From contig NZ_CP166625.1 of NCBI RefSeq assembly GCF_041320595.1, forward strand, positions 2,850,001 through 2,914,000: 64,000 bases of DNA, in the 5' to 3' direction. This document shows, in pieces, positions 63,868 to 64,000 of this stretch. How positions within the stretch are numbered: the stretch's first letter is position 1; each line of letters starts with the position of its first letter. Source of the stretch: Pleomorphomonas sp. PLEO. Its GTDB lineage: Bacteria > Pseudomonadota > Alphaproteobacteria > Rhizobiales > Pleomorphomonadaceae. Made by a program: the position numbers and the translations under genes. The notes below the pieces were generated by a model that saw only the letters and a program-made list of their open reading frames with translations, ran no database searches and had not been told where the DNA came from.

Positions 63868-64000
63868 TTACGCCACGATCGCCTTGATGCCGTCGGCAAC
63901 AAACTGCACGGCAAGCGAAGCCAACAGCACGCCTAGCAGACGCGTCAATACGTTGCGGCCGGTGTCGCCAAGGTAGCGGTCGATGCGGTCGGCTGCCAGG
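63868..64000 (-). CDS. MarC family membrane protein, C-terminal fragment (cut by window edge)
   Basis: The last 43 codons of a minus-strand gene ending in TAA at 63868. The product ends RNVLTRLLGVLLASLAVQFV then ADGIKAIVA, which matches the end of the MarC (UPF0056) family of multi-pass inner-membrane proteins of unknown function. The rest lies outside the window. Confidence 0.7.
   Translation of the reverse strand, partial: LAADRIDRYLGDTGRNVLTRLLGVLLASLAVQFVADGIKAIVA

Overview
The window is about 64 kb of chromosome from a GC-rich alphaproteobacterium. The gene content points to the Hyphomicrobiales (Rhizobiales): an iscS-sufBCDS-sufT-sufA iron-sulfur operon with an Irr-box-like site, the circularly permuted ATP-grasp/alpha-E/transglutaminase-like cluster, small families such as DUF1178, DUF3126 and DUF6949, and an intergenic repeat (around 3195-3243) of a type common in that order. 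A Pleomorphomonas-like genus is possible but cannot be shown from the sequence. No rRNA, tRNA, CRISPR array, insertion sequence or prophage was seen. Both ends cut genes: map on the left and a marC-family gene on the right.

Layout. 0-4 kb: end of map, a short DUF1178 protein, a secreted DUF4139 protein, a MazG-like hydrolase and radC. 4-7.7 kb (minus strand): a four-gene FecCD-type ABC importer with a ModA-like gene, preceded by a palindrome of the ModE-box form, so probably a molybdate/tungstate system. 8-13 kb: a PRC-barrel exported protein, the three-gene ATP-grasp/alpha-E/transglutaminase-like cluster (the last protein has lost catalytic residues) and an orphan secreted protein. 13-21 kb (minus strand): a sugar-utilisation regulon made of a LacI regulator, binding protein, two permeases, a family 2 glycoside hydrolase and an ATPase, with three matching operator palindromes. 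21-28.5 kb: EamA transporter, GST, cysQ, AGE-family epimerase, acyl-CoA synthetase, a gene-free stretch of about 0.9 kb, cysE and DUF3126. 28.6-39.6 kb: envelope and signalling genes (an intact GGDEF-EAL protein, a degenerate GGDEF protein, an L,D-transpeptidase, Kup, CrcB, a pseudouridine synthase) and a GIY-YIG-like orphan. 39.7-48.7 kb: alpha/beta hydrolase and the suf operon, into which an ArsR-AHSA1 pair is set before sufA. 48.7-52 kb: a PfkB kinase, a gene-free region with a possible structured RNA, and a threonine/serine exporter whose first subunit is split at a G6 run. 52-56.3 kb: a TetR regulator with three tandem 15-bp palindromes, diverging from five NAD(P)-binding oxidoreductases. 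56.7-64 kb: thrS, a chemotaxis receptor, a molybdopterin oxidoreductase, a small secreted protein and marC.

How it fits together. Three local regulons can be read from DNA: the LacI sugar regulon, the TetR oxidoreductase regulon and a ModE-type molybdate regulon. The suf operon supplies Fe-S clusters, and the Mo importer could supply the molybdoenzyme at 61-63 kb, although the two are unlinked. The least-explained parts are the TetR-linked cluster with three COG2085-like proteins, the inactive-looking transglutaminase homologue, the ModA-like protein without a signal peptide, the split ThrE, and the structured gene-free segments at 26.4-27.3 and 49.7-50.5 kb. All assignments come from reading the sequence; no database search was run.
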